Source of the DNA: Streptomyces sp. CG1
Lineage (GTDB): Bacteria; Actinomycetota; Actinomycetes; Streptomycetales; Streptomycetaceae
DNA: 64,000 nt
Direction: 5' to 3'
Assembly: GCF_041080625.1 (NCBI RefSeq)
Contig: NZ_CP163518.1
Span: forward strand, 992,001 to 1,056,000
The notes below the pieces were generated by a model, which saw only the letters and a list, made by a program, of their open reading frames with translations, was not told where the DNA came from and ran no database searches. Every line of letters starts with the position of its first letter. The stretch's first letter is position 1. The position numbers and the translations under genes were made by a program. Positions 1-8,120 of this stretch are shown here, piece by piece.

Positions 1-10
1 AGGAGGAATC

Positions 11-154
11 GTGAAGCGTCGTTTCGTCGCCGCCGTGGCCGTCGCCCTCGCCGGGCTGTTGCTGTCCGCGGTGCCGGCCGCGTCCCGGGACGGCCATGGT
101 GCCATGGGCAGCGACGACTGGAACATCCCGCTCACCAACGTCGGGTTGCTGTAG
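11..154 (+). CDS. Small secreted peptide (47 aa), unknown function
   Basis: A GTG-started frame of 47 residues sits behind a perfect AGGAGG Shine-Dalgarno at positions 1-6. The product begins MKRRFVAAVAVALAGLLLSA, a textbook signal peptide with a KRR n-region, a hydrophobic core and an AxA-like site near VPAAS. The predicted mature part is only about 22 residues, rich in Asp and Gly and ending in the apolar stretch IPLTNVGLL. It has no Cys and no domain that I recognise. The upstream gene lies outside the window, so its operon is unknown. The strong ribosome site and signal peptide make a real gene likely; a signalling, structural or bacteriocin-like role cannot be told apart from sequence. 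Confidence 0.6.
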   Translation: MKRRFVAAVAVALAGLLLSAVPAASRDGHGAMGSDDWNIPLTNVGLL

Positions 155-186
155 ACGTCCGCTTGCCGCAGCGGGACGACTGCTCC

Positions 187-1140
187 TCAGCCCGCGCTGC
201 GCATCGCCTCGCCCCGCCCCGCGTTCTCCCTGAGCAGGAGCCGTCCGCTCGCTCCGGCCGCCAGCAGTCCGGCAACCATGGCGATCAGACCCAGGCCGGG
301 CCCTGAGGACCAGTGGACGTGGGAGGCGCGGGCGGCCAGGACGACCGTCAGGGCGAGGGCCGTGCCGGGCAGGGACAGCAGGGCGGCGCGCGTGCGGTCC
401 AGGTCGTCTTCCGCGAGGGAGCCGAGGACGCCCACGCCGAGAGCCAGGGCCCAGACGCCGAGAGCCTGCGCGTCCACGCGGTTGGTGTGCCAGGGCACGA
501 ACTCGGCCCAGAAGCCGGGCCGTACCAGCAGTCCCGTGCCGATGCCCAGCCAGGAGGAACCGAGCACGGCGAGCAGCGGCTTGGCCCAGCCCGGCAGGGG
601 CGCGGTGCGCGCGGCGGGCGGTCCCGACCGGGTGAACGCCTGCGCCGAGAGACAGATCACCGCTGCCACGCACAGCAGGCCGAGGGTGAACAGCCAGCCG
701 AGGCTGAACAGCACGGAGACGATCGGCCCGCCGCGGGCGATGTACAGCCGGCTCGCGTTGAGCAGGCTGACCGCGAAGAGACCGGTCAGGACCACGGCGA
801 CCGGCAGGACGAGGGTGCGCGCCTCCTGCCAGCTCCTGGCGCTGCCGAGGGAGAACAGCGCCGGCGCGGTGCCCAGCATCGCGGCGCCGAGCAGTCCGGG
901 GCTGAGCGGATCCGGTGACGGCCAGGCTCCGAGCACGTGGCCGGTGAGGGCGACGACCGTGAGGACAGCGCCGACGAGCAGATTGATCACCGCGACCGCG
1001 ACGGCCAGCAGCGCCACCCCGGGCGAGAGCGGACGGCCGGGCGGGGGCGGGGCGAGGGGCTGCCGTGGCGCAGAACTCTCGGATGCCGCAGAGGCCGCAG
1101 ACGCCGTGTCCGGTGCGGCGGGGTCGGTCGGTTGGGTCAT
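187..1140 (-). CDS. Polytopic membrane protein, unknown function
   Basis: This 317-residue protein starts at the ATG complementary to 1138-1140, reading MTQPTDPAAPDTASA. An upstream in-frame extension to 1275 is Arg-rich and looks non-coding. The first 40 residues are a low-complexity Ala/Pro/Ser cytoplasmic tail. The rest is a series of about eight hydrophobic segments separated by short loops, such as SPGVALLAVAVAVINLLVGA and the final LGLIAMVAGLLAAGASGRLL. No catalytic or ligand motif is evident and I do not recognise the family. It lies downstream of the DUF2306-like gene on the same strand with about 200 bp between, so co-transcription with that gene and the PadR regulator is possible but unproven. 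Confidence 0.75.
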   Translation of the reverse strand: MTQPTDPAAPDTASAASAASESSAPRQPLAPPPPGRPLSPGVALLAVAVAVINLLVGAVLTVVALTGHVLGAWPSPDPLSPGLLGAAMLGTAPALFSLGSARSWQEARTLVLPVAVVLTGLFAVSLLNASRLYIARGGPIVSVLFSLGWLFTLGLLCVAAVICLSAQAFTRSGPPAARTAPLPGWAKPLLAVLGSSWLGIGTGLLVRPGFWAEFVPWHTNRVDAQALGVWALALGVGVLGSLAEDDLDRTRAALLSLPGTALALTVVLAARASHVHWSSGPGLGLIAMVAGLLAAGASGRLLLRENAGRGEAMRSAG

Positions 1141-1345
1141 GGCTCGGGTTCCGTTCCGAAGAGGCGACGGGCGGGGCGGCGCGGGCCCCTCGTGTCGGGA
1201 GCTCAGGCTGCCGAGGGCGGGACGGCCGTGGCGGGCATCCTGATCGAGCCGGGACGACCGCCGTGGCCGGACCACGATCGGGCGAGCGGGCGGTGCGGAG
1301 AGCGGGCGCCGTGCGGGTGCGTACGGGACCGGTGCCTGGGCGCGG

Positions 1346-2524
1346 TTACGGCACCGCGGCGGTTGTCCGGGGTGTGGGCAGCGGGGCCGCCGGCAAGGAG
1401 CGTCGGCGTACCTCTCGGGCGTACATCAGCCGCAGGCTCACCACGAGCGTGGCGCCGAAGGCGGTGATCCCGCAGCCGATGGCCACGCCGGCGGTGAGCC
1501 CGGTGAACCGGCCGAGCCCCAGGCTGTGCTGGAAGACGGCGACCGCGCCGGCCGAGAGCGCGGGTGCCAGGCAGAGGCCCGTGAGATGGATCCGCCACTC
1601 CTCCCCCGCCCAGAACCGGCCCGCCCGGGCGGCACGCCGGGCACCGCTCGCCAGCACCGCGTACGCCACGGCGTAGGGCAGGAGATAGGCGGCCAGCAGG
1701 CGGTTCCCAGCCGCGCCGTAGGCGGTGAGGGCGCGCACGATCCAGACCAGGGCGGCCGCTCCGGCCAGGTGGGCCGCGGCGGTCACGGGCAGCGGGGCCC
1801 AGGACCGGCCGAGGCCCTCGACGGTGTCCCTCGGGTCCCTGGCGCGGGAGGCGAGCAGGGCGCCGAACACGACGAGGGAGCCCAGGTGCATGATCGCCAC
1901 CCGGTTGACCTCCGTCATCGGAAGGCCCGGCAGCACCGTCGGCAGGGCACCCCACTCCAGCCGCAGCAGCGGCGCGGTCAGCAGGTAGCCGTAGCACAGC
2001 AGCATCCAGCGCTGGTGCAGGTCGGGGAAGCCGCCGACGGCGGCGAGGACACCGAAGGTGACACTGAGGACCGTGCCGACGAGGATCGTGGCGAGGACGA
2101 TCCAGAAGGCCGCCCCGCTGAAGGCGTCCCGTGGCGCCGTGCGGGCGAGATAGAGGCCGGCGCCCGCCATCGAGGCGTACACCGTGACGGCGAACAGGAC
2201 GCCCAGCGCGCGGTGCAGGCGTCGGCGCCGCCGCGTGGCCGTCAGCAGCTGCGCGGGGCCGAGCAGCATGAGCAGACCGCCGAGTACGGAGTGCACGATC
2301 ATCGGGATCAGGCTGTGCCGGTACGGAGCGACCCGGGTCGCCAGCGCGTCGGCGACGTACCGGGGCGAGACCGTGTGGGCCAGCAGCCACGTCCCCGGCG
2401 ACGGGGCGCCGGGCCGGGCGTAGGACCACAGTTCGGTCATCGCGATGGGCGCGTACCAGAGGCACACGACCGTGCCGCTCACCGCGGCGGCACGACGCCA
2501 GGTGCTGCTCGTCCATCGACGCAC
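1346..2524 (-). CDS. DUF2306-like multi-pass membrane protein
   Basis: A 392-residue integral membrane protein starting MRRWTSSTWRRAAAVSG. A first membrane span is followed by a long extracytoplasmic loop (about residues 30-70), then several helices. The block RRRRLHRALGVLFAVTVY and later DLHQRWMLLCYGYLLTAPLLR contain the His-Arg pairs typical of DUF2306 membrane proteins, which are thought to be four-helix haem- or quinone-like membrane modules; that role is not established. The C-terminal half has about six further helices. It lies 95 bp downstream of a PadR-type regulator on the same strand, and an inverted repeat sits between them. PadR proteins usually repress a neighbouring membrane protein, so this gene is the likely target. 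The function is unknown. Confidence 0.7.
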   Translation of the reverse strand: MRRWTSSTWRRAAAVSGTVVCLWYAPIAMTELWSYARPGAPSPGTWLLAHTVSPRYVADALATRVAPYRHSLIPMIVHSVLGGLLMLLGPAQLLTATRRRRRLHRALGVLFAVTVYASMAGAGLYLARTAPRDAFSGAAFWIVLATILVGTVLSVTFGVLAAVGGFPDLHQRWMLLCYGYLLTAPLLRLEWGALPTVLPGLPMTEVNRVAIMHLGSLVVFGALLASRARDPRDTVEGLGRSWAPLPVTAAAHLAGAAALVWIVRALTAYGAAGNRLLAAYLLPYAVAYAVLASGARRAARAGRFWAGEEWRIHLTGLCLAPALSAGAVAVFQHSLGLGRFTGLTAGVAIGCGITAFGATLVVSLRLMYAREVRRRSLPAAPLPTPRTTAAVP

Positions 2525-2562
2525 GGCGCCCCCTGTCCCTCACCGACTCGACCACAGCCCCC

Positions 2563-2581
2563 ATAGTCTCTTCTGGACTAT
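2563..2581. promoter_or_regulatory. Inverted repeat, candidate PadR operator
   Basis: ATAGTC (2563-2568) and GACTAT (2576-2581) form perfect 6-bp arms separated by 7 bp. The site lies 39 bp upstream of the DUF2306-like start codon and just downstream of the padR-like gene. It is A+T-rich against its surroundings. Position and dyad suit an operator for the adjacent PadR protein; this is inference. Confidence 0.45.
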
Positions 2582-2619
2582 CGTGGGGTTACCGACGGTA
2601 GAGCGGGGCGGCGGTGAGG

Positions 2620-3150
2620 TCAACGGTCCGGTGCGCGTTCGTCCCGGCGCCGCACCCAGTCCCAGAACTCGGCCATCATGCGCTCGTACCGGATGCCGAA
2701 CTCCAGCGCCTCACGCTGCCCGGGGGTGAGCAACTCTCCGACGCTGTCGGCCAGTTCCTCGTACGTGTCCAAGGTGCGCCGATGTTCGGCGAGCTGGACG
2801 GGGGCGATCTCGTCCGGGCGGGCGCCGAACCAGAGCTTCAGGATGCCGCGTTCGCGCGCCTCGACCGGGACGAACTCGGGGTCGGCCAGCCAGTCGCGCA
2901 GCGCTCGTCGGCCCCGGTCGGTCAGCGCCAGCACCCGGCGGCCCCGCCCGCTCTCCTGCCGCACCTGGGCGAGCAGACCGGCGGCGAGCAGCCGGTCGCA
3001 CTGCGCGTACACCTGCGCGTGCGGCACCGACCAGAACGGCGCGACCGTGCGGCCCGCCTCCACCTTGACGTCGTAGGCGCTGGCTTCGCCGAGCTTGTCG
3101 ATGATGCCGAGGACGAGGAAGGAGGAGGTGGTCAGCCGAGCGTCAGCCAT
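2620..3150 (-). CDS. PadR family transcriptional regulator
   Basis: A 176-residue protein starting MADARLTTSSFLVLGIIDKL. Residues 5-85 are a winged helix-turn-helix with the classic PadR pattern: SSFLVLGIIDKLGEASAYDV, then PFWSVPHAQVYAQCDRLLAAGLL, then a basic wing ending LALTDRGRRALRDWL. Residues 95-176 form the C-terminal helical dimerisation region (PadR_C, Vir-like), with paired helices around EHRRTLDTYEEL and EFGIRYERMMAEFWDWV. The start was chosen at the ATG in CAT 3148-3150, because the upstream extension has no ribosome site and the alignment to PadR begins here. It is upstream of, and probably regulates, the DUF2306 membrane protein. The inducer is unknown. Confidence 0.88.
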   Translation of the reverse strand: MADARLTTSSFLVLGIIDKLGEASAYDVKVEAGRTVAPFWSVPHAQVYAQCDRLLAAGLLAQVRQESGRGRRVLALTDRGRRALRDWLADPEFVPVEARERGILKLWFGARPDEIAPVQLAEHRRTLDTYEELADSVGELLTPGQREALEFGIRYERMMAEFWDWVRRRDERAPDR

Positions 3151-3159
3151 GGGGCCGAC

Positions 3160-3495
3160 CGTACCCTGAAACGACCTGCGCCCGGCCGCCCCGCCGAACA
3201 CCCGCTCCCGTACGGCCTTTTGTGCCGCCCCGGGTCAGATAGGCCACGGCCTCGGCGACGCCCTGCGGCGAACCGACGCTCCGCAGCGGTGTGTTGGCGG
3301 TGATCCAGGCGTGGGAGTTCGCCCACACCTCCTCGGCCTCGCTGTTCACCCGGATCTCCGGGCCCAGTTGGGTGGCCAGCAGCCGGGTCAGGTGGTTGAG
3401 GGCGGCCTTGCTCACGGCGTACGGGATCACAGGCGCGAGAGAGGGCACCTGGGACATGGGGCGCGATGACCTCGCGGCGCAAGACCGCCGACACT
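3160..3495 (-). pseudogene. Short-chain dehydrogenase/reductase remnant
   Basis: The minus strand encodes the C-terminal half of an SDR in pieces. One frame reads VIPYAVSKAALNHLTRLLAT then LGPEIRVN, which holds the catalytic Tyr-x3-Lys and the following helix. It jumps to a segment ending TPLRSVGSPQGVAEAVAYL, with the usual AVAPG loop missing. The preceding SSEVIAPHVPG-like segment, which would carry the catalytic Ser, is in another frame (REVIAPHVPG). No Rossmann N-terminus (TGxxxGIG) is present, and the usual VDGG end is out of frame. At least two frameshifts, a deletion and a missing 5' half make this a dead gene. It lies between the PadR gene and the esterase operon. Confidence 0.75.
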
Positions 3496-3532
3496 CACGA
3501 GCCCGGCCCGGGAGGACCCTCGCCAGGCGGTG

Positions 3533-3546
3533 GTTACACGTGTAAC
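3533..3546. promoter_or_regulatory. Perfect 14-bp palindrome, LacI-family operator
   Basis: GTTACACGTGTAAC is a perfect palindrome centred on CG, the geometry of LacI-family operators. It lies 66 bp upstream of the esterase start. Two near copies lie at 5618-5631 and 5699-5710, flanking the start of the local LacI gene and preceding the MFS gene. The three-fold recurrence around one LacI gene is the evidence that this is its operator. Confidence 0.75.
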
Positions 3547-3612
3547 ATCCACGCTGCGCCGACGGTTCGCGCCGTCGGACCAGCGCCCTGGCCGACGACG
3601 GAAGGCCCCGCC

Positions 3613-4548
3613 ATGACCTCACCCGCAGCCGCCCAGCCCGAGTCGGGCTGGCCGCCACCCCCGTTCCGCGCCCCCTCCCCCGCCGTGACCGGCATCGACG
3701 GCGTGCGCCGCTTCCACGGGCTGACCTACGCCACCTCGCCCGGCTATCGGCCACGCCTGCTGGACGTGCACGTGCCGCCCGGGGACGGACCTGTGCCGGC
3801 CGTCGTGTGGATCCACGGCGGCGGCTGGCTGGAGGGCGACCGGCGCTATCCGCCGCCGACGGTGCCGGTGGAACTGCTGCACGGAGCCGTCCTCGGCGCC
3901 GGTCTGGCCCTGGTCGGCGTGGACTACCGGCACAGCCTCGAGGCGCCGTTCCCGGCCCAGCTGCACGACGTGAAGGCCGCCATCCGGTATGTACGGCATC
4001 ACGCCGCGGACCTCGGTATCGACCCCGAACGGATCGGCGCCTGGGGCGAGTCGGCCGGCGGCCACCTCGCCGCACTGGCCGGGCTGGTCCGTGCCGACAC
4101 GCACGGTGCCGGCCTCGAAGGGATGGAGGGCGTACGGGAGGCGGACAGCGGGGTGCGAGCCGTCGTCGACTGGTACGGCGTGTCCGACATCGAGGCGATC
4201 CTCGATCAGCGTCTGCCGTCACTGCCGGACGGGTCGTCGTACCCGAACCCCTTCGACTCCCTGCTCGGCGGACCGGAGACCGAGCGCCGGGAGCGGGCGC
4301 GGGCCGCCAGCCCTGTGACCTACGCGGCGGACGACGGTGCGCCTCCGTTCCTGCTGATCCACGGCCGCGAGGACCAGGTGGTCCCCTACAGTCAGAGCGA
4401 GGTACTGGCGCGGGTGCTGAAGGACGCGGGCGGTGACGTCACGCTGCGGCCCGTCGAGGGGGCCGACCACATCTTCCTCGGCTCCCCCGAGGTGCCGGAC
4501 ATCGTGGCCCACAGCGTGGAATTCCTGCAGGGGCACCTGACGGCCTGA
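3613..4548 (+). CDS. Alpha/beta hydrolase (hormone-sensitive-lipase-like esterase)
   Basis: A 311-residue cytoplasmic enzyme with no signal peptide. The oxyanion-hole motif HGGG is at residues 69-72. The nucleophile elbow GESAGG places Ser147. Asp254 in GREDQVVP and His286 in GADHIF complete the triad. This architecture belongs to the HSL/BD-FAE esterases that hydrolyse short acyl or aryl esters, or ester side chains of sugars. The ATG at 3613 follows AAGG, and family alignment starts near here; longer in-frame starts run through the operator. A palindromic LacI operator lies 66 bp upstream, so expression is probably controlled by the convergent LacI gene together with the MFS transporter. 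A sugar ester or glycoside-linked ester substrate is a guess from the LacI context. Confidence 0.85.
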   Translation: MTSPAAAQPESGWPPPPFRAPSPAVTGIDGVRRFHGLTYATSPGYRPRLLDVHVPPGDGPVPAVVWIHGGGWLEGDRRYPPPTVPVELLHGAVLGAGLALVGVDYRHSLEAPFPAQLHDVKAAIRYVRHHAADLGIDPERIGAWGESAGGHLAALAGLVRADTHGAGLEGMEGVREADSGVRAVVDWYGVSDIEAILDQRLPSLPDGSSYPNPFDSLLGGPETERRERARAASPVTYAADDGAPPFLLIHGREDQVVPYSQSEVLARVLKDAGGDVTLRPVEGADHIFLGSPEVPDIVAHSVEFLQGHLTA

Positions 4549-4576
4549 CCGGAGGCACGGCAGGAAGCGGCGTTCG

Positions 4577-5587
4577 TCAGGCGGACTCACGGCGGACGAG
4601 GACGGGCTCGACCGCCGGCAGCGGCGCCGCGGTGCCGGTCTCGATCAGGTCGTGCAGCGCGGCGGCGACCTGCGCGGCAGCGGGCACGTCCAGCCGGATC
4701 GTCGTGAGCGCGGGCCGCTGCAGGACCGCCGTCACGAGGTCGTCGCAGCCTACGACGGCGACCTCGCCGGGAACATCGACGCCCGCGTCCCGCAGCACGT
4801 GCAGCAGCAGCGCCGCGTACTCGTCGTTGTAGGCGAAGACACCGTCCAGACCGCGTTCCGCCCAGCCGTTCGCCAACTCCGCGGCGGACGCGTGCGTGTA
4901 CTCCATCTCCAGCGGGGTCACGGTCGCCGTCGTCCGGGCGGCCACGCTCCGCGCACCGGCGAGCCGGGGGTCGGCGAAAGCGGACAGGCCACGCTCGCGG
5001 GGCATGACCACGCCGAGACGCCGTCGCCCCTGCGCGACCAGGTGTTCGGCCGCGAGCACGCCCACACGCCGGTCATCGAAGAGAACCGTGTACACGCCCT
5101 CGACCGGCTGCGGCGCGAAGGCCATCAGAGCCCGCACTCCGGCGCGCCACAACACCTCTGCACCGGCCGCGCCGAGACTCGTACCGTCCAGCGCCAGGAC
5201 CGCGCCGGGGCGCAGCTCGGCCCAGGCGCGGGCCGCCGTGCCGGGGTCGGTGAACCGCCCGGCGTGCAGGACGGCCGTGTAGCCGTACCGCTCCAGCTCC
5301 GTGTGCAGGTCGTCGATCCAGCCGCTGACCAGGCGGCCGACGGCGGACACGGCGGCCGGGATCAGCACCAGGTTGTTGCGGCCCGCGCGCAGGGAGCGGG
5401 CCGCCGCGTGCGGCACATAGCCGAGGGTGTCAGCGGCGGCGAGGACCTTCGCGCGGGTCGCCTCGCTCACCCGGTGCGCCTGGGTGTCGTTGAGCACGAA
5501 GGAAACGGTGGCCCGCGAGACGCCCGCCAGCCGTGCGACATCGGCACTGGTGACGGCCGCGGCCGCTTTCCTCGCCATGATTTCCAT
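4577..5587 (-). CDS. LacI family transcriptional regulator
   Basis: A 336-residue repressor. The N-terminal helix-turn-helix reads TSADVARLAGVSRATVSFVL, followed by a hinge helix ending RVSEATRAKVLAAADTLGYVPHAAARSLRAG, the LacI signature. The remainder is a periplasmic-binding-like domain with DDRRVGVLAAEHL and the C-terminal VAVVGCDDL core. Two starts are possible: ATG at 5587 or at 5578 (MARKAAA). The gene converges on the esterase (29 bp apart). Its upstream region holds an imperfect copy of the TTACAC-GTGTAA palindrome 31 bp before the start, which implies autoregulation. A stronger copy faces the MFS gene. The effector is unknown; LacI proteins usually sense sugars. Confidence 0.92.
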   Translation of the reverse strand: MEIMARKAAAAVTSADVARLAGVSRATVSFVLNDTQAHRVSEATRAKVLAAADTLGYVPHAAARSLRAGRNNLVLIPAAVSAVGRLVSGWIDDLHTELERYGYTAVLHAGRFTDPGTAARAWAELRPGAVLALDGTSLGAAGAEVLWRAGVRALMAFAPQPVEGVYTVLFDDRRVGVLAAEHLVAQGRRRLGVVMPRERGLSAFADPRLAGARSVAARTTATVTPLEMEYTHASAAELANGWAERGLDGVFAYNDEYAALLLHVLRDAGVDVPGEVAVVGCDDLVTAVLQRPALTTIRLDVPAAAQVAAALHDLIETGTAAPLPAVEPVLVRRESA

Positions 5588-5617
5588 CCGCTCGCCGGGT
5601 CCTTCGGCAGAGGACAG

Positions 5618-5631
5618 GTTACACGCGTCAC
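5618..5631. promoter_or_regulatory. LacI operator copy 2 (autoregulatory)
   Basis: GTTACACGCGTCAC keeps the left half of the palindrome at 3533 exactly and diverges at two positions on the right. It lies 31 bp upstream of the LacI start codon, suited to autorepression by a weaker site. Confidence 0.6.
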
Positions 5632-5698
5632 CAGCCTGCCGATGCACACCTCTGTTCAACGTTGGCGGTCAGGCGCTACACAAGGACCGGCCGCGTGA

Positions 5699-5710
5699 TT
5701 ACTCGTGTAA
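5699..5710. promoter_or_regulatory. LacI operator copy 3 (MFS gene)
   Basis: TTACTCGTGTAA differs from the perfect TTACACGTGTAA at one base. It lies 70 bp upstream of the MFS start and about 110 bp upstream of the divergent LacI start, so one repressor could cover both promoters. Confidence 0.65.
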
Positions 5711-5780
5711 GCAACCATGCTCGGCTCCCCCCTTCTCCCTCTCTCCTCCCTCCCCTCATCTCTTCCTCCCAGGAGTCGCC

Positions 5781-7040
5781 ATGCCCCTGCCGACCGAAAA
5801 CCTCCGGCCCGACGCCGCGACGGCCGCACCCGAGTCCCGGCAGCCGGGGCTGATGACGCTGCTGCTCGTCGCCAACGCGTCGTTGTACGCGGTGTACATG
5901 GGGGTCGGGTCCGTGCTGCTGCCCACCCAGGTCGAGGCGATCGACGCGCGCCACAAGGTGGTGCTGCTGGGCCTGATCGGCGGTGTCAGCTCGGTGTTCG
6001 CGACCGCCTGCAATCCGGTCGCCGGCGCGCTGTCCGACCGTTCGGGGCGCCGCAGTCCCTGGGTGCTCGGCGGAGCGCTGGCCTCGCTGGCCGGTCTGGC
6101 CCTCCTGGGAAGCGTGCACACGGCCCTGCTGGTGGGCATCGCCTGGTGTCTGATGCAGGCGACCATGAACGTCTACCAGGCCGCCGTCACCGCCATCGTG
6201 CCCGACCGGATCCCGCCGGCCCGCCGTGGCACGGCCTCCGCCCTGGTGGGTCTCGCCCTGCCGGCGGGCGGCACGCTGGGCGTCCTCATCGCCTCCAGAT
6301 CCACCGGCCATCTTCCCGCGGGATACCTGGCGTTGGGGCTCGTGGCCGCCGCGGCGGCCGTCCTGCTGACGGCGCTGTGCCGAGACGTTCCGCGCGATGG
6401 ACGGAGCGCCGCACCGGCTCCGGCGCTGCCCTGGCGCCGGCGTGCGGCGGTGTTCCTGTCCGCGCTGAGCAGCCGTGACTTCCGCTGGGCCTTCGTGGGC
6501 CGCGCCCTGATGGTGCTGGGCTACTTCTCGGTCGTCGGCTATCAGCTCTACATCCTCGACGATCACATCGCGTTGCCGAAGGGGCTGCGCGCGGCGGATG
6601 CCATGGCCGTCCTCACTCCGGTGTCGATGGCAGCGATGGCCGTGTCCACGCTGGTCGGCGGTCTGCTGTCGGACCGCTGGAACCGGCGCAAGGTGTTCGT
6701 CGGCGTCTCGGCGGGGCTGGCGGGTGTCGTCATGGCGGTGCCCGTGGTCGCGCCGACCTGGCCGGGCATGCTCGTCTTCAGCGCGCTCAACGGGCTGGCG
6801 TTCGGCTGTTTCATGGCCGTGGACACCGCCGTCGTCACCCTCGTCCTTCCCCGTGCGGAGGACGCCGCCCGCGACCTGGGCGTGCTGAACATCGCCAACG
6901 CGGGCCCGCAGATCGTGGCGCCGTTCGTCGCCTCGGCCGTCGTCACCGCGCTCGGCGGCTACACCCCGCTGTTCCTGTTCGGCGGCGCGCTGTCGCTGCT
7001 CGGCGCGCTCGCCATCCTGCCCATCCGCGGTGTGCGCTGA
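5781..7040 (+). CDS. MFS transporter under LacI control
   Basis: A 419-residue protein with 12 predicted helices in two halves. The MFS loop 2-3 motif appears as NPVAGALSDRSGRRSP after helix 2. The second-half equivalent GGLLSDRWNRRKVF is also present. The ATG at 5781 has AGGAG 6 bp upstream (5771-5775). The region upstream carries a LacI operator shared with the divergent LacI gene. Together with the esterase this forms a three-gene regulon; import or export of the compound processed by the esterase is likely. The family resembles sugar or drug transporters of the YfmO/SV2-type MFS, but the substrate cannot be read from sequence. Confidence 0.85.
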   Translation: MPLPTENLRPDAATAAPESRQPGLMTLLLVANASLYAVYMGVGSVLLPTQVEAIDARHKVVLLGLIGGVSSVFATACNPVAGALSDRSGRRSPWVLGGALASLAGLALLGSVHTALLVGIAWCLMQATMNVYQAAVTAIVPDRIPPARRGTASALVGLALPAGGTLGVLIASRSTGHLPAGYLALGLVAAAAAVLLTALCRDVPRDGRSAAPAPALPWRRRAAVFLSALSSRDFRWAFVGRALMVLGYFSVVGYQLYILDDHIALPKGLRAADAMAVLTPVSMAAMAVSTLVGGLLSDRWNRRKVFVGVSAGLAGVVMAVPVVAPTWPGMLVFSALNGLAFGCFMAVDTAVVTLVLPRAEDAARDLGVLNIANAGPQIVAPFVASAVVTALGGYTPLFLFGGALSLLGALAILPIRGVR

Positions 7041-7072
7041 GACGCCACCGCCACGCCTCTCACCAGGAGTTC

Positions 7073-7460
7073 CCGTGCCTCGACTATGACCGCCTCACCA
7101 CCGCCGGGTACGACGTGACGATCGCCGCCCCGCTGACCGACCAGAGCGGAGCCGGAACCCGGTTCACCGGCGGACGCGGTGCGCTTCGGTCTGTCCGACG
7201 TGTTCGCCGATGTGACGGCCCTGGAGCACGGCATACCCGCGATCGCCGTCAGCACGGGCGGCCTGGGGACTCCGGAACCCGGCCGGACCCGCAACGCCAT
7301 GCGCCCGACGGACGACTTCGCACTCGCACTCGCCCTCGTCGATCGGCTGCGCGACCGGGCCCATGGCGGACGCGTGCTGCCGCGGGGCCTGGGGCTGAGC
7401 CTCGACCATCCGGTGCCGGGCCCGGACGGTACGGGGACGGCCCCGCCCGCCCGGCCGGGC
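7073..7460 (+). pseudogene. surE: SurE-type 5'/3'-nucleotidase remnant
   Basis: Two frames carry separate parts of a SurE-like protein. First, LDYDRLTTAGYDVTIAAPL followed by TDQSGAGT matches the segment after the SurE NDDG motif. Then, after a jump near 7170, the +1 frame gives LSDVFADVTALEHGIPAIAV followed by STG, matching the core of secreted Streptomyces SurE proteins. The N-terminus with the metal-binding NDD motif, the middle and the proper C-terminus are missing. It follows the MFS gene by 30 bp and keeps a ribosome-site-like CCAGGAG, suggesting it was once the next gene of that operon. It is not functional. Confidence 0.65.
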
Positions 7461-7670
7461 ACCGATGTCGCCTCGGTCGAGGCGGGCCGTAGCTCGGTAC
7501 GCCGATCAGCCCCGGCTGGCAACCCCGCCGGCCGGCGGGGTTGCGCCCCTGACCCGCGGTCATGGGTGTGTCGTCACCGCCACCGGTGTCGAGCCGGTCC
7601 TGCCGGGCGGGGTGGGAGCTGAGTACCCGTACTCATGCGCCCGTCCCGCCGGCCCGGCAGGGTGACGGTC

Positions 7671-8099
7671 ATGAACCTCCCCGTGGCCCCACCGGCGTTC
7701 GACGCCACCAGCGGCCCCCGGCGGCATGACCGCGCCGACACCGGTGCGGACATCGGGGCGGGATGCGGTCTGGTCTTCCTCGAACTGGCGGTACTCGCTG
7801 CCGACTTCGGGCTCTGGTTCCTGTCCGGGTTCAATCTGGATACCGCGAAGACGGTCACGTACGACTCGCCGTGGGGCTATCTGACCGCCGCGGCCGCAGT
7901 CGCCGCCTTCGCGCTGGTGGCGGCCCTGGTGGCGGCTCGCGCCCGTGCGGTCGTGACCGTCGTCGGCCAGGTCGTCATGGCCGTTCTGATCACCCTCGTG
8001 GTCTCGGCCGCCGCCCTGGGCCAGGCCCCCGAGGACGGCTCGGCCGGCAACGGCGGGCACTCCTGCCACGCCGTACCGGCCGGGTCGCGCTGCGACTGA
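7671..8099 (+). CDS. Small membrane protein, DUF6234-like
   Basis: A 142-residue protein with three predicted membrane helices: GLVFLELAVLAADFGLWFL, YLTAAAAVAAFALVAALVAA and VVTVVGQVVMAVLITLVVSA. It ends in a short extracytoplasmic tail with two Cys (HSCHAVPAGSRCD) that could form a disulfide. The pattern resembles the DUF6234 proteins common in Streptomyces; that assignment is from memory of the pattern. An alternative ATG at 7635 would add 12 basic residues. The ribosome site is weak. It converges with the GH25 gene. Function unknown. Confidence 0.65.
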   Translation: MNLPVAPPAFDATSGPRRHDRADTGADIGAGCGLVFLELAVLAADFGLWFLSGFNLDTAKTVTYDSPWGYLTAAAAVAAFALVAALVAARARAVVTVVGQVVMAVLITLVVSAAALGQAPEDGSAGNGGHSCHAVPAGSRCD

Positions 8100-8103
8100 A
8101 GCG

Positions 8104-8118
8104 GGCCGCCCTGCGGCC
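8104..8118. terminator. Short GC hairpin between convergent genes
   Basis: GGCCGC and GCGGCC form a 6-bp stem with a CCT loop between the stop codons of the DUF6234-like gene and the GH25 gene. It could end transcription in both directions. No T-tract follows, as is usual in Streptomyces. Confidence 0.35.
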
Positions 8119-8120
8119 GG

